Shown here one piece after another: positions 55,457-64,000 of a stretch of DNA of 64,000 nt. The stretch comes from Phycisphaerae bacterium. Lineage in GTDB: Bacteria > Planctomycetota > Phycisphaerae > Phycisphaerales > UBA1924. Within the stretch, counting starts at the first letter, position 1. Every line of letters starts with the position of its first letter. The position numbers and the translations under genes are program-made. Location of the stretch: the NCBI GenBank assembly GCA_030429705.1, contig JAUIES010000001.1, positions 1,550,001-1,614,000 on the forward strand, written 5' to 3'. The notes below the pieces were generated by a model. The model searched no databases. It was not told the DNA's origin and worked only from the letters and a program-made list of their open reading frames with translations.

Positions 55457-58021
55457 TTAGCCTGTCGCCAGAATGTAGATGTTGATGAGCAGGGCGAGGA
55501 TGGACTCGCCGACGATCAATCCTGCCGCGAATGGCACACCCCATTCTTCGCAGAATCGTTTGCCCTTGAACGCGCTGAGCAGGATGTTGACGATGCAGCC
55601 GATGCCATAGGTGGCGATGTACGCAAACGGCAGATACATGCTGAGACCGACGAGGACACCCAGTCCGGCGAATGAGCCGAGCCCGAGCAGAATGCCGAGC
55701 AGCGCACCGATGCCATAGAGGGCGTACGGCATCATGCCACCCTGAACACCTTCAATGACAGCCTGGAGAGCCTGAGCCTGTGGGGCCGAGGTGGGGGTTC
55801 CCGGTCCCATGGGGATACCGGTTTGCCGTTCGTTCACCTGAGCAATCAAAAGGACGGTGAGCATGGCGACGACCGGGCCGATCCAGACAACGCACAACTC
55901 GACGCGTTGCTGTCGGCGCGGTTGCCCGCCGACGAGATAACCCGTCTTCAGGTCTCCCATCATGTCCGCCGCGAGCGTGATGGCGACACACAGCGCTGCG
56001 CCGATGAGGACAGCCCCGATGACGGCGCCGGTGCCCGCCATCATCAGGACGAGGACAACGGTGAGCAGCGCCATCCCGGAAATGGGTGACCAGTCGGTCA
56101 TCCCCGTACATTGGGCGATGATGAGACCGGTGAACCAGATCCAGGCGCAACCGACGATCGCGATAATAAGTGCACGCAAGTGAGGATCAAACCCCGCGAG
56201 CCAACCGCGTTTTGCGGAACGACTCGCGAGATAGTCACCGCGTTGTTCTTCGGTCCATTCGTTGTCCCAAGTGTTCTTGGCATCCGGTCCGGCGAATCGA
56301 ATGAGGTAGCCGTCAAGTTCGGCGGGTTCGACTTCGCAGGTGACCTCGGTCTGGGTGACCGGGCACAGCCCGCCTTCATTGATGGGCTTGTTGCCCACAT
56401 AGTCGGCTGCGAAGAACAGCAAAGCGACCGCGCCGACGATGGCGACGATCAACGGCATGAACCCGAGTTCATCGCGCCCGCCGAGTTTCGCCGACCCGAT
56501 GGATTTGAGAGCAGCGACAATTGCCGGGAAGGCCGCGACCACACCCATGAGTGCCCCCCCCAGCAGGAGGCCGATACCGAGCGGGCGATCAAACAGCCCG
56601 AACGCCACCCCTGGTGCATCGTGAGCGGCTGTGCCCGGCGGCAAATATCCGGCGTTATAGACAAATGGATTGATGACAAAGAACGCAAGAATGCCGCCCG
56701 CGAGAACCATCAAACCGGGACGGCCCGTGATGAACCCTGCTCCGAGGGCGAACGGGGCAATCGCGAAGATGAGTTGGAACTCGCCAGGTAGCCCGAGCAC
56801 GCGACCGACATCGACGCTGCTATCGGTCACGATCAGGTCGGAGCGGTTATTGCCGTCGCGATCGACCGACTCAGCGAGTGAGCCGTCGCGGTCGTAGTAC
56901 TGCGGCAACCGAGCGCCAAGATCCGCATAACCCCACAATGGTTTGGCGGCCCACCCATTAATTGTTTGCGCGAGTTCACCCCAGGGCGTGCCATCCGTCA
57001 CGATGTGATCGAGTGCCAGCAGCATTTCATCGGGGTATTCGCTACCCGGACTTGTCGCGAGGCTTTCTTCGATCGCAGCGATCTTGGACTTGAGGACCAG
57101 GATTTCATCCTGCAATCCCGGTTCGACAGGGCAGACGGAGAGCGATTTGATTTTCTCAGCGAGCAGTTTTCGCTCGTTCCTCGCTTGCGAGAGGAGGCCG
57201 CCGCGGCTGACGATTTCTTCCGGGGCTCGTTCGGACCGGATCCAACCGGCAGCGTCGCGTGTGGCTTGTGCCGTCGCGACATCGAGGCGCTCGTTGTAGA
57301 TAAGTTTGTCCAGGAGGTCGAGTGGTTTGCCTTCGACATCGCCGGCTGTCGGGTTCGCTTCGGCATCCACACGGGCGATGAGTTCATCGAGCGATCGCTG
57401 GTTTGATTCGGTGATTTCATCGAGCGGGACAGCGGTCTGAATTGCCGGCAAGCCCGCGGGCAGATAGATCAACGCGCCGAGCAGGATGCCCAACAGGAGG
57501 ACGACCGTTTTCTTGAGCCCGGCGCCGGGCGATTTGAGAATCGTGGCAACACCAGTTGCACTCGGGAAGCGCAGACGCTCGATATCGATCATCTGCTTGC
57601 GTAGCGGAATGATGAACGCGGTGCCCAGCATCGAACCGGCCACGCACGCGAGGGTGATCAGCCAGAAGTCGACCGACATCCAGTCGAGTTTGTAGCCGAT
57701 GAGGAGGAGCACGGGCACGGTGAAAATCACACCCGAGTTTGAAGTGTTGACCGCCGATGCGACGGTCTGCCCGATATTGGTTTCGAGGATGGTGCCGCGC
57801 CGCAGGAGCCCTCTTAGCACACCAAACCCGAGGACGGCTGCGATTGCCGAACCACCGATGGTAAAACCGATCTTGAGGCCGGCGTAAGTGATGGCCGCAT
57901 TCATGACGATGCCGACCAGGATGCCGAAGACGATCGCGGAAACCGTGACCTCGCGGTACTTCGGTGGTTCGGTGGATTCGAGTGGCGCGTCGTCCGGGAC
58001 TCCGGGGCTCCAATCACTCAT
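55457..58021 (-). CDS. OPT-family oligopeptide/metal-chelate transporter
   Basis: 854 residues from ATG 58021 with GGGAG upstream. Around 16 hydrophobic helices typical of OPT proteins, with the conserved N-terminal segment AAITYAGLKIGFTIGGSAIAA and GSMLGTAFIIPLRKQMI. Members carry oligopeptides or metal-chelate complexes. The protein has an unusually long polar loop (about 200-400) after helix 6 holding coiled segments and the motif DRDGNNRSDLIV, which looks like a calcium-binding loop of the FG-GAP type; this is not standard for OPT proteins. Confidence 0.82.
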   Translation of the reverse strand: MSDWSPGVPDDAPLESTEPPKYREVTVSAIVFGILVGIVMNAAITYAGLKIGFTIGGSAIAAVLGFGVLRGLLRRGTILETNIGQTVASAVNTSNSGVIFTVPVLLLIGYKLDWMSVDFWLITLACVAGSMLGTAFIIPLRKQMIDIERLRFPSATGVATILKSPGAGLKKTVVLLLGILLGALIYLPAGLPAIQTAVPLDEITESNQRSLDELIARVDAEANPTAGDVEGKPLDLLDKLIYNERLDVATAQATRDAAGWIRSERAPEEIVSRGGLLSQARNERKLLAEKIKSLSVCPVEPGLQDEILVLKSKIAAIEESLATSPGSEYPDEMLLALDHIVTDGTPWGELAQTINGWAAKPLWGYADLGARLPQYYDRDGSLAESVDRDGNNRSDLIVTDSSVDVGRVLGLPGEFQLIFAIAPFALGAGFITGRPGLMVLAGGILAFFVINPFVYNAGYLPPGTAAHDAPGVAFGLFDRPLGIGLLLGGALMGVVAAFPAIVAALKSIGSAKLGGRDELGFMPLIVAIVGAVALLFFAADYVGNKPINEGGLCPVTQTEVTCEVEPAELDGYLIRFAGPDAKNTWDNEWTEEQRGDYLASRSAKRGWLAGFDPHLRALIIAIVGCAWIWFTGLIIAQCTGMTDWSPISGMALLTVVLVLMMAGTGAVIGAVLIGAALCVAITLAADMMGDLKTGYLVGGQPRRQQRVELCVVWIGPVVAMLTVLLIAQVNERQTGIPMGPGTPTSAPQAQALQAVIEGVQGGMMPYALYGIGALLGILLGLGSFAGLGVLVGLSMYLPFAYIATYGIGCIVNILLSAFKGKRFCEEWGVPFAAGLIVGESILALLINIYILATG

Positions 58022-58135
58022 AAGGCACACTCCCTTGCAATCGTGTGTCTGATCGCGTCGTCAGGGTATCGAGTTTCGGTGTTGCGCCCAAGTCGGCACA
58101 ATGAAGAAAACAGAATTGACCCAGAAACAAAAAAA

Positions 58136-58159
58136 AGATGCCGCGCTGAGCGGGCATCT
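58136..58159 (-). terminator. Intrinsic terminator after rpmH
   Basis: Minus-strand stem AGATGCC/GGCATCT extended by three pairs around a bulge, followed by seven T (complement of 58129-58135). It ends the rpmH transcript before the OPT gene. Confidence 0.75.
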
Positions 58160-58204
58160 GATTTAATCTCGTGGTCAGGATGCACGGGCATCACTGAGGT
58201 GTCG

Positions 58205-58342
58205 TCAGCACTTATATGTGAGTTTGCGGCCTTTGGCGCGGCGGGCGTTTATGGTCTTGCGACCGCCTTTGGATGCCATACGAGCCCGGAACCCGTGCTT
58301 GCGGACTTTCTTGATCTTGCTGATTCGACGCGGATAGTGCAT
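58205..58342 (-). CDS. rpmH: 50S ribosomal protein bL34
   Basis: 45 residues, [18 protein letters not shown] followed by [21 protein letters not shown], the full bL34 signature with about half basic residues. It sits in the exit-tunnel region of the large subunit. The gene is monocistronic with its own terminator; rnpA and dnaA, which commonly flank rpmH, are absent. It is divergent from RNase III. Confidence 0.97.
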   Translation of the reverse strand: MHYPRRISKIKKVRKHGFRARMASKGGRKTINARRAKGRKLTYKC

Positions 58343-58596
58343 GGTTCACCTCTGGTAACGGCCCGAAGGATAGTCCACCCGTTCGGCGTGGTCCACAGTA
58401 AATCTGCTTGCTTTGCATGCCGATATGGTGGATGATGGATGTGCGAAGCGTGGGCTTCGCTCTGGCCGCGACCGCTCCATGCGCGCCACGACTGGTTATC
58501 GGTCGTGGCGGGTGCCGAGCGCTTGCGTCCTACCTGATATCGGGCATGGGCCCGAACGAATCCCTTCCGCACTTGCGGACATGGAGCGTGATTGGT

Positions 58597-59346
58597 ATGG
58601 ACGAATCGACATTGCAGCAAGCGGAACAAGTCCTCGGGTATCGATTCAAAAACCGGGAACTGCTCGAACAGACGCTGACCCATGCCTCTGTTTCGGACAG
58701 TCGACTTGGATCGAACGAGCGTCTCGAGTTTCTCGGCGACGCCATACTCGGCCAGGTCATCTGCGAGATGATCTTCGAGCGGTATCCCAAGTTGCTCGAA
58801 GGCGAGATGACCAAAATCAAATCGTCAGCAGTCTCACGGCGAACCTGCGCCATGATCGCCAGTTCGCTCGGGCTCGATGAACTGCTGTTTCTTGGCAAGG
58901 GGATGCAGTCGAGCGATTCCCTCCCATCGTCATTGGCGGCAGCGGTCCTCGAATCGGTGATTGCAGGCCTGCACATTGATGGCGGACCGGAAGAATCGCG
59001 TCGATTTATCGTGGCGCATTTTCGGATGGTGATCGAGCGCGCTGCCCGCAGCGGGCATCAGCAGAACTTCAAGTCCGTCCTGCAACAACACGCACAAAAG
59101 TTGACGCAGGAAACGCCGGTCTATCGCGTGCTCGACGAAAAGGGACCGGATCATGCCAAGGCGTTCAAGATCGCTGTCGAGATGAACGGCCAACGATTTG
59201 AACCGGCATGGGGTCAATCGAAAAAACAGGCCGAGCAAGAAGCTGCTCTCAATGCACTCACAGATTTGGGTGTGATCGAATCTGACGACGAAGGTGAGCC
59301 GACCGTTGTCGGCGCGAACGACGATTCTGACCTGCATCAGAATTGA
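58597..59346 (+). CDS. rnc: Ribonuclease III
   Basis: 249 residues from ATG 58597. The signature NERLEFLGDAIL (40-51) with the catalytic Glu/Asp positions, THASVSDSR before it, and a second acidic cluster (AAAVLESVIAGL) make the endonuclease domain; a dsRNA-binding domain covers about 168-232 (HAKAFKIAVEMNG, GQSKKQAEQEAALNAL) and an acidic tail follows. It processes rRNA precursors: the 23S leader and trailer arms at 38568 and 41490 are the expected substrate. It is followed directly by pgmB (59351). Confidence 0.95.
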   Translation: MDESTLQQAEQVLGYRFKNRELLEQTLTHASVSDSRLGSNERLEFLGDAILGQVICEMIFERYPKLLEGEMTKIKSSAVSRRTCAMIASSLGLDELLFLGKGMQSSDSLPSSLAAAVLESVIAGLHIDGGPEESRRFIVAHFRMVIERAARSGHQQNFKSVLQQHAQKLTQETPVYRVLDEKGPDHAKAFKIAVEMNGQRFEPAWGQSKKQAEQEAALNALTDLGVIESDDEGEPTVVGANDDSDLHQN

Positions 59347-59350
59347 ACGC

Positions 59351-59998
59351 ATGACAACCCAAGGCGTTATTTTTGATCTCGATGGTGTCTTGACCCGTAC
59401 CGACGACCTGCATTTTCGTGCGTGGCAACAGGTGGCGCACGAAGCGGGTCTCCGATTTGATACGACCATCAGTCAACGGATGCGTGGTCTGAGTCGTGCG
59501 GACAGCCTGCGGTTGATTCTCGATGCGAATCGATGCGCGTTGGACGACGATTCGAGGAATCAGTTGACTGTTCGCAAAAACGAGTTGTTCTGCATTTTGC
59601 TCGAATCGACCGACGAATCGATCGTGCTGCCGGGTGTGCGTTCGTTGCTCGACGAACTGCATGCGATGCGCGTCCCGGTGGCGGTTGGCTCGTCAAGTCG
59701 CAACGCAAGACGGATCATTCAACGCGCCGGGCTCTTGGACATGTTGGTCCACATCGTGGACGGCCACGATGTCGCCATTCCCAAACCCAACCCGGAGACT
59801 TTTCTTCGAGCGGCTGCCGCACTATCGGTGCCGCCGTCTCGGTGTGTTGTTGTCGAGGACGCTCAGGTGGGGGTCGAAGCGGCGCTTTGTTGTTCGATGC
59901 GCGTTGTCGGTGTTGGGCTCGCCGGCGAGGTTGGCAAGGCGCACCGCGTGGTCAGCGATCTGACCGAACTTGATGCAGAATCATTGCTCGCCGTCTGA
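59351..59998 (+). CDS. HAD-family beta-phosphoglucomutase-like phosphatase/mutase
   Basis: 215 residues from ATG 59351, four bases after rnc. Motif I FDLDGVLTRTD (Asp9, Asp11), cap region with RMRGLSRADSLRLIL, motif II VGSSSRN, motif III Lys in IPKPNPETFLRAA and motif IV VVEDAQVGVEAA. The cap and RxGLSR-like segment resemble beta-phosphoglucomutase, which interconverts beta-glucose phosphates; a phosphatase role is possible. Its 3' end overlaps trpE by 18 bases on the other strand. Confidence 0.86.
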   Translation: MTTQGVIFDLDGVLTRTDDLHFRAWQQVAHEAGLRFDTTISQRMRGLSRADSLRLILDANRCALDDDSRNQLTVRKNELFCILLESTDESIVLPGVRSLLDELHAMRVPVAVGSSSRNARRIIQRAGLLDMLVHIVDGHDVAIPKPNPETFLRAAAALSVPPSRCVVVEDAQVGVEAALCCSMRVVGVGLAGEVGKAHRVVSDLTELDAESLLAV

Positions 59999-61585
59999 AC
60001 GATCGAATGCCTGTTCAGCAAGGTCAATCGCGCGTCCGAGGGCGGCGGCCTTGTTGACGGTTTCCATGTATTCCGCATGCGGTTTCGAGTCGGCCACGAT
60101 CCCGCCCGCTGCTTGAATGTGAAACTGCCATGGGCTTTCGTCGGGCTTGTCGGTTGGCACGACCATGGTTCGAAGTGCGAGCGCGATATCCATCTGGCCG
60201 TCGAGCGAAACCCAGCCCATGCCCCCGCCATATGGCCCGCGCCTGATCGGCTCGAGTTCATCGATGATCTGCATGGCTCGTATCTTCGGCGCTCCGCTGA
60301 TCGTTCCAACCGGCAAGGCGGCTCGCAGCGCATCCCAGGCGTCGAGTCCATCACGCAGCAATCCGGTGACGGTGGAACTGATATGCATGACATGGCTATA
60401 GCGTTCGATCGTCATGAGTGACGAGAGGTCGATACTCCCCGGAGCCGCGACCTGTCCGACATCGTTGCGCCCCAGATCGACCAGCATGACATGCTCGGCT
60501 CGTTCCTTTGGGTCGGCAAGCAGATCGGCTTCGAGGGCGGCATCTTCTTCGGGGGTCGCTCCGCGTTTGCGCGTGCCCGCCAGAGGGCGATTGGTCACAA
60601 CCGCGCCCGCTGGCGATGTGCGAACGCGGCACAAGATCTCCGGACTTGATGCCACCAGAATGCACCCGCGGGCTTGCAGATATACCATGTATGGGCTCGG
60701 ATTCACCGCGCGCAGCGCTCGGTACACATCAAACGGATCGGCGGCACTGCTGCGCTCAAACCGTTGCCCGATCACAACCTGAAAGATATCACCCGCCCGG
60801 ATGTACTCGAGCGCACGATCAACCATCGCTGCGTGCTGCTGCTCTGTCAGATTTGAAGGCATAGGTCCGGCAGGTTGTTCGGCGCCGACGCGACCGAGGG
60901 GCAGCGGCTTGCTGTGCTGCTGCAGTTCGTCAGCACGGTCATTCAGTGATCTAATGGCTCGGTCATACGTCTCGCCAGCGTCCGTGTCGTCCGTGAGTTC
61001 GACAAGTTGCACGATGTGAACAAGTTTGTCGATGGTGTCAAAGACGATGATGCCGTCGTAATAGGCAAAGTGCAGATCGGGCAGGTTCCGATCGTCCGGG
61101 GGGGCTTGTGAAAACCCGAGTTTCTCCGGCTCGGCATAGCGGACCGAGTCATACGCAGCATAACCAAACCAGCCGCCCAGCACACATGACGGCAACGACC
61201 CAGACTCGATCGCACCCGGCGGGACCAACAGTTGACGCTCCTTTGCGATGGAGCGGAGCAATGCGAACGGATCTTGTCCGTCGTGCGAAGTGGTCGCGCC
61301 GTTGCGGTGGTCGATGCGTTGTAACGACGATGCTCGGGCAACCACCTCGAGGACTGGCTTTGAGCCCAGCAGACTGTGCCGACCGACGCGGTCTCCGCCT
61401 TCAACCGATTCAAGGAGAAAAGACGGCGCGGTGCGTTCATCAGGCGAGACCAGGCGGCGGTAGGCGAGGACCGGAGTCAGTTGATCGCTGAGCAATCGAA
61501 TGCCAACAGGTATTGCGGTGATGCATCCGGTGCGGCTACGCGAGGCTGACAGGGCGATAAAAGCGTCTCGGTCAATCGTGGGCAT
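59981..61585 (-). CDS. trpE: Anthranilate synthase component I
   Basis: 534 residues. Makes anthranilate from chorismate with the glutaminase TrpG. LLESVEGGDRVGRHSLLG carries the tryptophan-feedback LLES motif; the catalytic part has FQVVIGQRFE, PSPYMVYLQ, TRKRGATPEED, GTISGAPKIRAMQIIDELEP and PYGGGMGWVSLDG, all typical of TrpE/PabB. The feedback motif and the TrpE-type length favour TrpE over PabB. No trpG is adjacent in the window. Confidence 0.92.
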   Translation of the reverse strand: MPTIDRDAFIALSASRSRTGCITAIPVGIRLLSDQLTPVLAYRRLVSPDERTAPSFLLESVEGGDRVGRHSLLGSKPVLEVVARASSLQRIDHRNGATTSHDGQDPFALLRSIAKERQLLVPPGAIESGSLPSCVLGGWFGYAAYDSVRYAEPEKLGFSQAPPDDRNLPDLHFAYYDGIIVFDTIDKLVHIVQLVELTDDTDAGETYDRAIRSLNDRADELQQHSKPLPLGRVGAEQPAGPMPSNLTEQQHAAMVDRALEYIRAGDIFQVVIGQRFERSSAADPFDVYRALRAVNPSPYMVYLQARGCILVASSPEILCRVRTSPAGAVVTNRPLAGTRKRGATPEEDAALEADLLADPKERAEHVMLVDLGRNDVGQVAAPGSIDLSSLMTIERYSHVMHISSTVTGLLRDGLDAWDALRAALPVGTISGAPKIRAMQIIDELEPIRRGPYGGGMGWVSLDGQMDIALALRTMVVPTDKPDESPWQFHIQAAGGIVADSKPHAEYMETVNKAAALGRAIDLAEQAFDRSDGEQ

Positions 61586-61623
61586 GTCGAGCGAGTCTAT
61601 GCCAAAGCGCTAGAGTGTGTGAC

Positions 61624-63585
61624 ATGCACGGCATCACACTCATCGCATCTGGGTTTCTCAGTCTGGGTATTTTCGGGGCGAGTCAACCCGAACCGGCTCA
61701 GCCGGAACCGACGCCGCGCACCCTGGCGACCTCGGTCGGTCCGGAGCAGGCGATCGCGATTCGGCTCGAGCAGCAGCGTCTGGCCGAGCGCGTGATCCCC
61801 ATAGTGGTCATCGTTGAAGATGCAGCGTCGTATCTCGATGCAATTGCAGCGTGGGACGGCATGACACGATTCCCGGTGCTGTGGGATGACGGCAGTGTGC
61901 GATCTCAGGAAGACATCGCTCGATTTGTCCGTGGCTTTGAACCGGAATCGGTCGTTCGGTTTACTTCCTCTGCAGAGCCGTGGCCGAGAGACCGTGCCAG
62001 CCGAATGAGGCGCATCGAATCGGCGCTCTATCAGGCGGTCCTGACCGGAGGCGGAGCGCCGTCCATGCGTGGGTTCGTCGAGCGCATTCGGGAAGCCAAG
62101 GTGCCCATGGTGGGGGTCGTGTTGACAGACCCGGATGATGCCGGCTGGGCGGGCGGGCTTGCGCTCGCAGCCGGACATGTGCAGCCGATCGGGTTCGTCG
62201 AGAGCCCGGGTCGGCTGAATGTGCGCCTCGAGCAGGACGCACTGGCAACGATCGAAACCAACGCGCGGGCATTTTGTGACGCGGTTGAACTGTCTTGGGC
62301 TGAACCGATCGATGAAGTTGATGCAATCACACTCGCGTTTGATTGTCCGGTCAAGGCTGCCTCGGGCAAAGGGGGAAACGATGTCGTCGCCACGACCGAC
62401 GCGCTCGGTCGACTGACACCCGGTTCGGCGCAGCGGTGGGCATGGACCGGGCAGTTGGTTTGCACCGATGAAGCCCGGACCGTCTATCAGGCGATGTGCA
62501 GTTTGTTTCTGGCTTATCACTCTGCATGGATTTTCGACAGTTACCAGAGCGGCACAGGCTGGAGTCAGTTTGATGGCACGCTTGCCAGCGAGAAACTGAT
62601 CGGTTCAGACTGGACCACCACCGTTTTCGACGCGCCAAAACAGGATCTGACGACATGGCGGGCAGCCAGCGCCCGTGGGATCGATGCCGGGCTCATCTTG
62701 GTCAATTCCATGGGCAATCCTGATTTCTTCAGACTTGTGAATGACGATGCTTACCCGGGCGATGTGCCGCTCTTGCGTCAACCGGCTGGCGTGCATTTTG
62801 TGCACTCGTTCTCCGCTGCCCGGCCTGCATCACTGGACACGGTTGCCGGCCGATGGATCGAACACGGGGCGTACGCCTACCTCGGGTCTGTGCAGGAACC
62901 GGGGCTCAGCGGGTTTGTCGCCACGCCGATCGTGGCTGAGCGATTAGCGGGGGGGTTTCCGTTCGGTTGTTCCGTCAGGCATCGATCCGAACCATGGAAA
63001 CTGGCAGCCCTGGGCGATCCACTCGCGACCTTCCACGCAACAGGGGTACGGGTCGAGGATGCATGCCCTTTGCCTGGCACACGCAGCGTCGAAGAGTCAG
63101 CCCGCTCAGCCGTACGAGAGGAGAAGTTTGCTGACGCGATTCGAGATTTCATGCTAGCTGGGCAAACCGAATCGGCGGCTCGACTTGCGACAGGCCTCCT
63201 TGAAGAGCAGTCGCGTGCGTTCGATGCGGCGCTCGCTCGCGCGTCACTCCTGCCACTATTTCTTGCCGGCCGTCCGGAGCATGTCTTCGCCTGTTTCTCA
63301 AAACTAGATCATCAAGATCAACAAGATCCCTTGTTGCTCGACGCGTTGTGGCACACCGGTCGGCTGCGGGTGTACGCCGATGAAGCGGTGTTGGACTTGC
63401 TCAGAATGCACCTGCGTCCCGGGCAGGAAGCCGAGGATGCTGTCGAACTGTCCGACGCGTGGACGCACCTGCGCAGCGGATCGTCAGCCGTGGGCATGCT
63501 GCAGACAGTTCGTCAGACAACCTCAAACAAACGCGACCATCGGCGACTTGATAAGAAAATCAAGTCGCTGTTGGGTGGCGGATAA
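61624..63585 (+). CDS. Large exported protein of unknown function, possibly with a caspase-like/gingipain-type domain
   Basis: 653 residues from ATG 61624. Short signal peptide ending near FGASQP and a Pro/Glu linker. In the middle, GRWIEHGAYAYLGSVQEPGLSGF followed by LAGGFPFG and WKLAALGDPLATF resembles the C-terminal part of C25-like (gingipain/caspase-fold) proteins of the TIGR03790 type, where an aromatic-Gly-Ala strand and a Gly-Asp-Pro-Leu motif occur. Catalytic His and Cys were not located with confidence. The last 160 residues look like TPR helices. It lies between trpE and an FMN reductase gene. Confidence 0.65.
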   Translation: MHGITLIASGFLSLGIFGASQPEPAQPEPTPRTLATSVGPEQAIAIRLEQQRLAERVIPIVVIVEDAASYLDAIAAWDGMTRFPVLWDDGSVRSQEDIARFVRGFEPESVVRFTSSAEPWPRDRASRMRRIESALYQAVLTGGGAPSMRGFVERIREAKVPMVGVVLTDPDDAGWAGGLALAAGHVQPIGFVESPGRLNVRLEQDALATIETNARAFCDAVELSWAEPIDEVDAITLAFDCPVKAASGKGGNDVVATTDALGRLTPGSAQRWAWTGQLVCTDEARTVYQAMCSLFLAYHSAWIFDSYQSGTGWSQFDGTLASEKLIGSDWTTTVFDAPKQDLTTWRAASARGIDAGLILVNSMGNPDFFRLVNDDAYPGDVPLLRQPAGVHFVHSFSAARPASLDTVAGRWIEHGAYAYLGSVQEPGLSGFVATPIVAERLAGGFPFGCSVRHRSEPWKLAALGDPLATFHATGVRVEDACPLPGTRSVEESARSAVREEKFADAIRDFMLAGQTESAARLATGLLEEQSRAFDAALARASLLPLFLAGRPEHVFACFSKLDHQDQQDPLLLDALWHTGRLRVYADEAVLDLLRMHLRPGQEAEDAVELSDAWTHLRSGSSAVGMLQTVRQTTSNKRDHRRLDKKIKSLLGGG

Positions 63586-63636
63586 CATACATTGACCCGG
63601 CGACGAAAGAGTCGCGCGTTTTGAACGGAGCACACA

Positions 63637-64000
63637 ATGGCAAAGATTCTCGCATTCGCAGGCAGCGCCCGGAAGGGTTCATACAACAAGCAACTCGTCG
63701 CCGTTGCAGCCGAGGGCGCTCGTTTGGCCGGGGCAGATGTCACCGTTGCGGACCTCGCTGACTACCCAATGCCGATCTTTTGCGAAGACCTCGAAGCACG
63801 CGAAGGCCTGCCAGAGACCGCGCTCAAGTTTCGCGAACTGATGAAACAGAGTGACGGCTTGTTGATCGGGAGTCCCGAATACAACAGTTCGTTCAGCGCC
63901 TTGCTCAAGAACACGATCGACTGGGCCTCCAGGCCGCGCGAAGGCGAGCAACCACTTGAGTGTTTCCGAGGCAAGGCCGCAGCTCTGGTCGGCGCGTCAC
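63637..64000 (+). CDS. NAD(P)H-dependent FMN reductase, 5' part
   Basis: The first 121 codons are in the window; the gene continues beyond. Flavodoxin-like fold: FAGSARKGSYNKQL (phosphate loop, residues 7-20), DLADYPMPIF, SDGLLIGSPEYNSSFSALLK with the family's SPEYN motif and KNTIDWASRP. The family reduces flavins, quinones or azo compounds. ATG at 63637 with GGAG at 63627-63630. Confidence 0.93.
   Translation, partial: MAKILAFAGSARKGSYNKQLVAVAAEGARLAGADVTVADLADYPMPIFCEDLEAREGLPETALKFRELMKQSDGLLIGSPEYNSSFSALLKNTIDWASRPREGEQPLECFRGKAAALVGAS

Noticed and set aside
56111-56791. 226-residue plus-strand frame antisense to the OPT transporter gene
   Set aside because: Mirror frame; the minus strand has the membrane-protein pattern expected of OPT.

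Overview
The window looks like a chromosomal segment of a planctomycete, most probably of the class Phycisphaerae. Four secreted proteins end in the paired DFFDVQ-type dockerin repeats with a final Gly-Cys that are typical of that group. A 23S-5S rRNA unit stands without a linked 16S gene, Tat-dependent oxidoreductases and hydrolases are present, and there is a type IV pilus block with an enlarged PilM. This assignment is inference from gene content; no search was run. I see no prophage, transposase, integrase or CRISPR array, and base composition looks even along the window.

Layout. 1-5.8 kb: a minus-strand set doxX-vWA-tmk (tmk cut by the window edge), tRNA-Leu(UAG), a FUN14-like membrane protein and a TPR protein. 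5.8-13 kb: PrkA kinase, YchF GTPase preceded by a tandem hairpin repeat, and a minus-strand trio of exported enzymes (Gfo/Idh/MocA oxidoreductase, endonuclease/exonuclease/phosphatase protein, SGNH hydrolase). 13-18.5 kb: uracil phosphoribosyltransferase divergent from a cytosine deaminase (pyrimidine salvage), TrmB, two PH-domain membrane proteins and an MFS transporter. 18.7-26.2 kb: four consecutive exported dockerin proteins. 26.3-32.5 kb: NAD-dependent epimerase, two small proteins, a family-4-like uracil-DNA glycosylase without its iron-sulfur cysteines, a structured leader RNA before an exported alpha/beta hydrolase, a CusF-like lipoprotein, and a MEMO1-family protein. 32.7-38.3 kb: PilM and two partner membrane proteins. 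38.4-41.7 kb: rRNA promoter, leader, 23S, 5S and terminator. 41.9-45.6 kb: a histidine kinase with a plant ethylene-receptor-type sensor domain, a saccharopine dehydrogenase-like protein and a thioesterase. 45.7-54.7 kb: a pair of ClpP/SppA-like exported proteins (one without the catalytic serine), CCA-adding enzyme, a coiled-coil membrane protein, dUTPase, a CapD-like dehydratase and RuvA. 54.7-64 kb: an OPT transporter with a small membrane partner, rpmH, RNase III, beta-phosphoglucomutase-like HAD, TrpE, a large exported protein of unknown function and the start of an NADPH-dependent FMN reductase.

Most genes are housekeeping genes in short operons. The most notable items are the ethylene-receptor-like kinase (41890-43131), the leader RNA with mutually exclusive pairings and a terminator (about 28637-28802), the cluster-less uracil-DNA glycosylase (27813-28598), the active/inactive protease-like pair (45677-48387) and the dockerin gene cluster. 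Many starts were moved downstream of the longest open frame where a ribosome-binding site, a signal peptide or an overlapping feature decided it.
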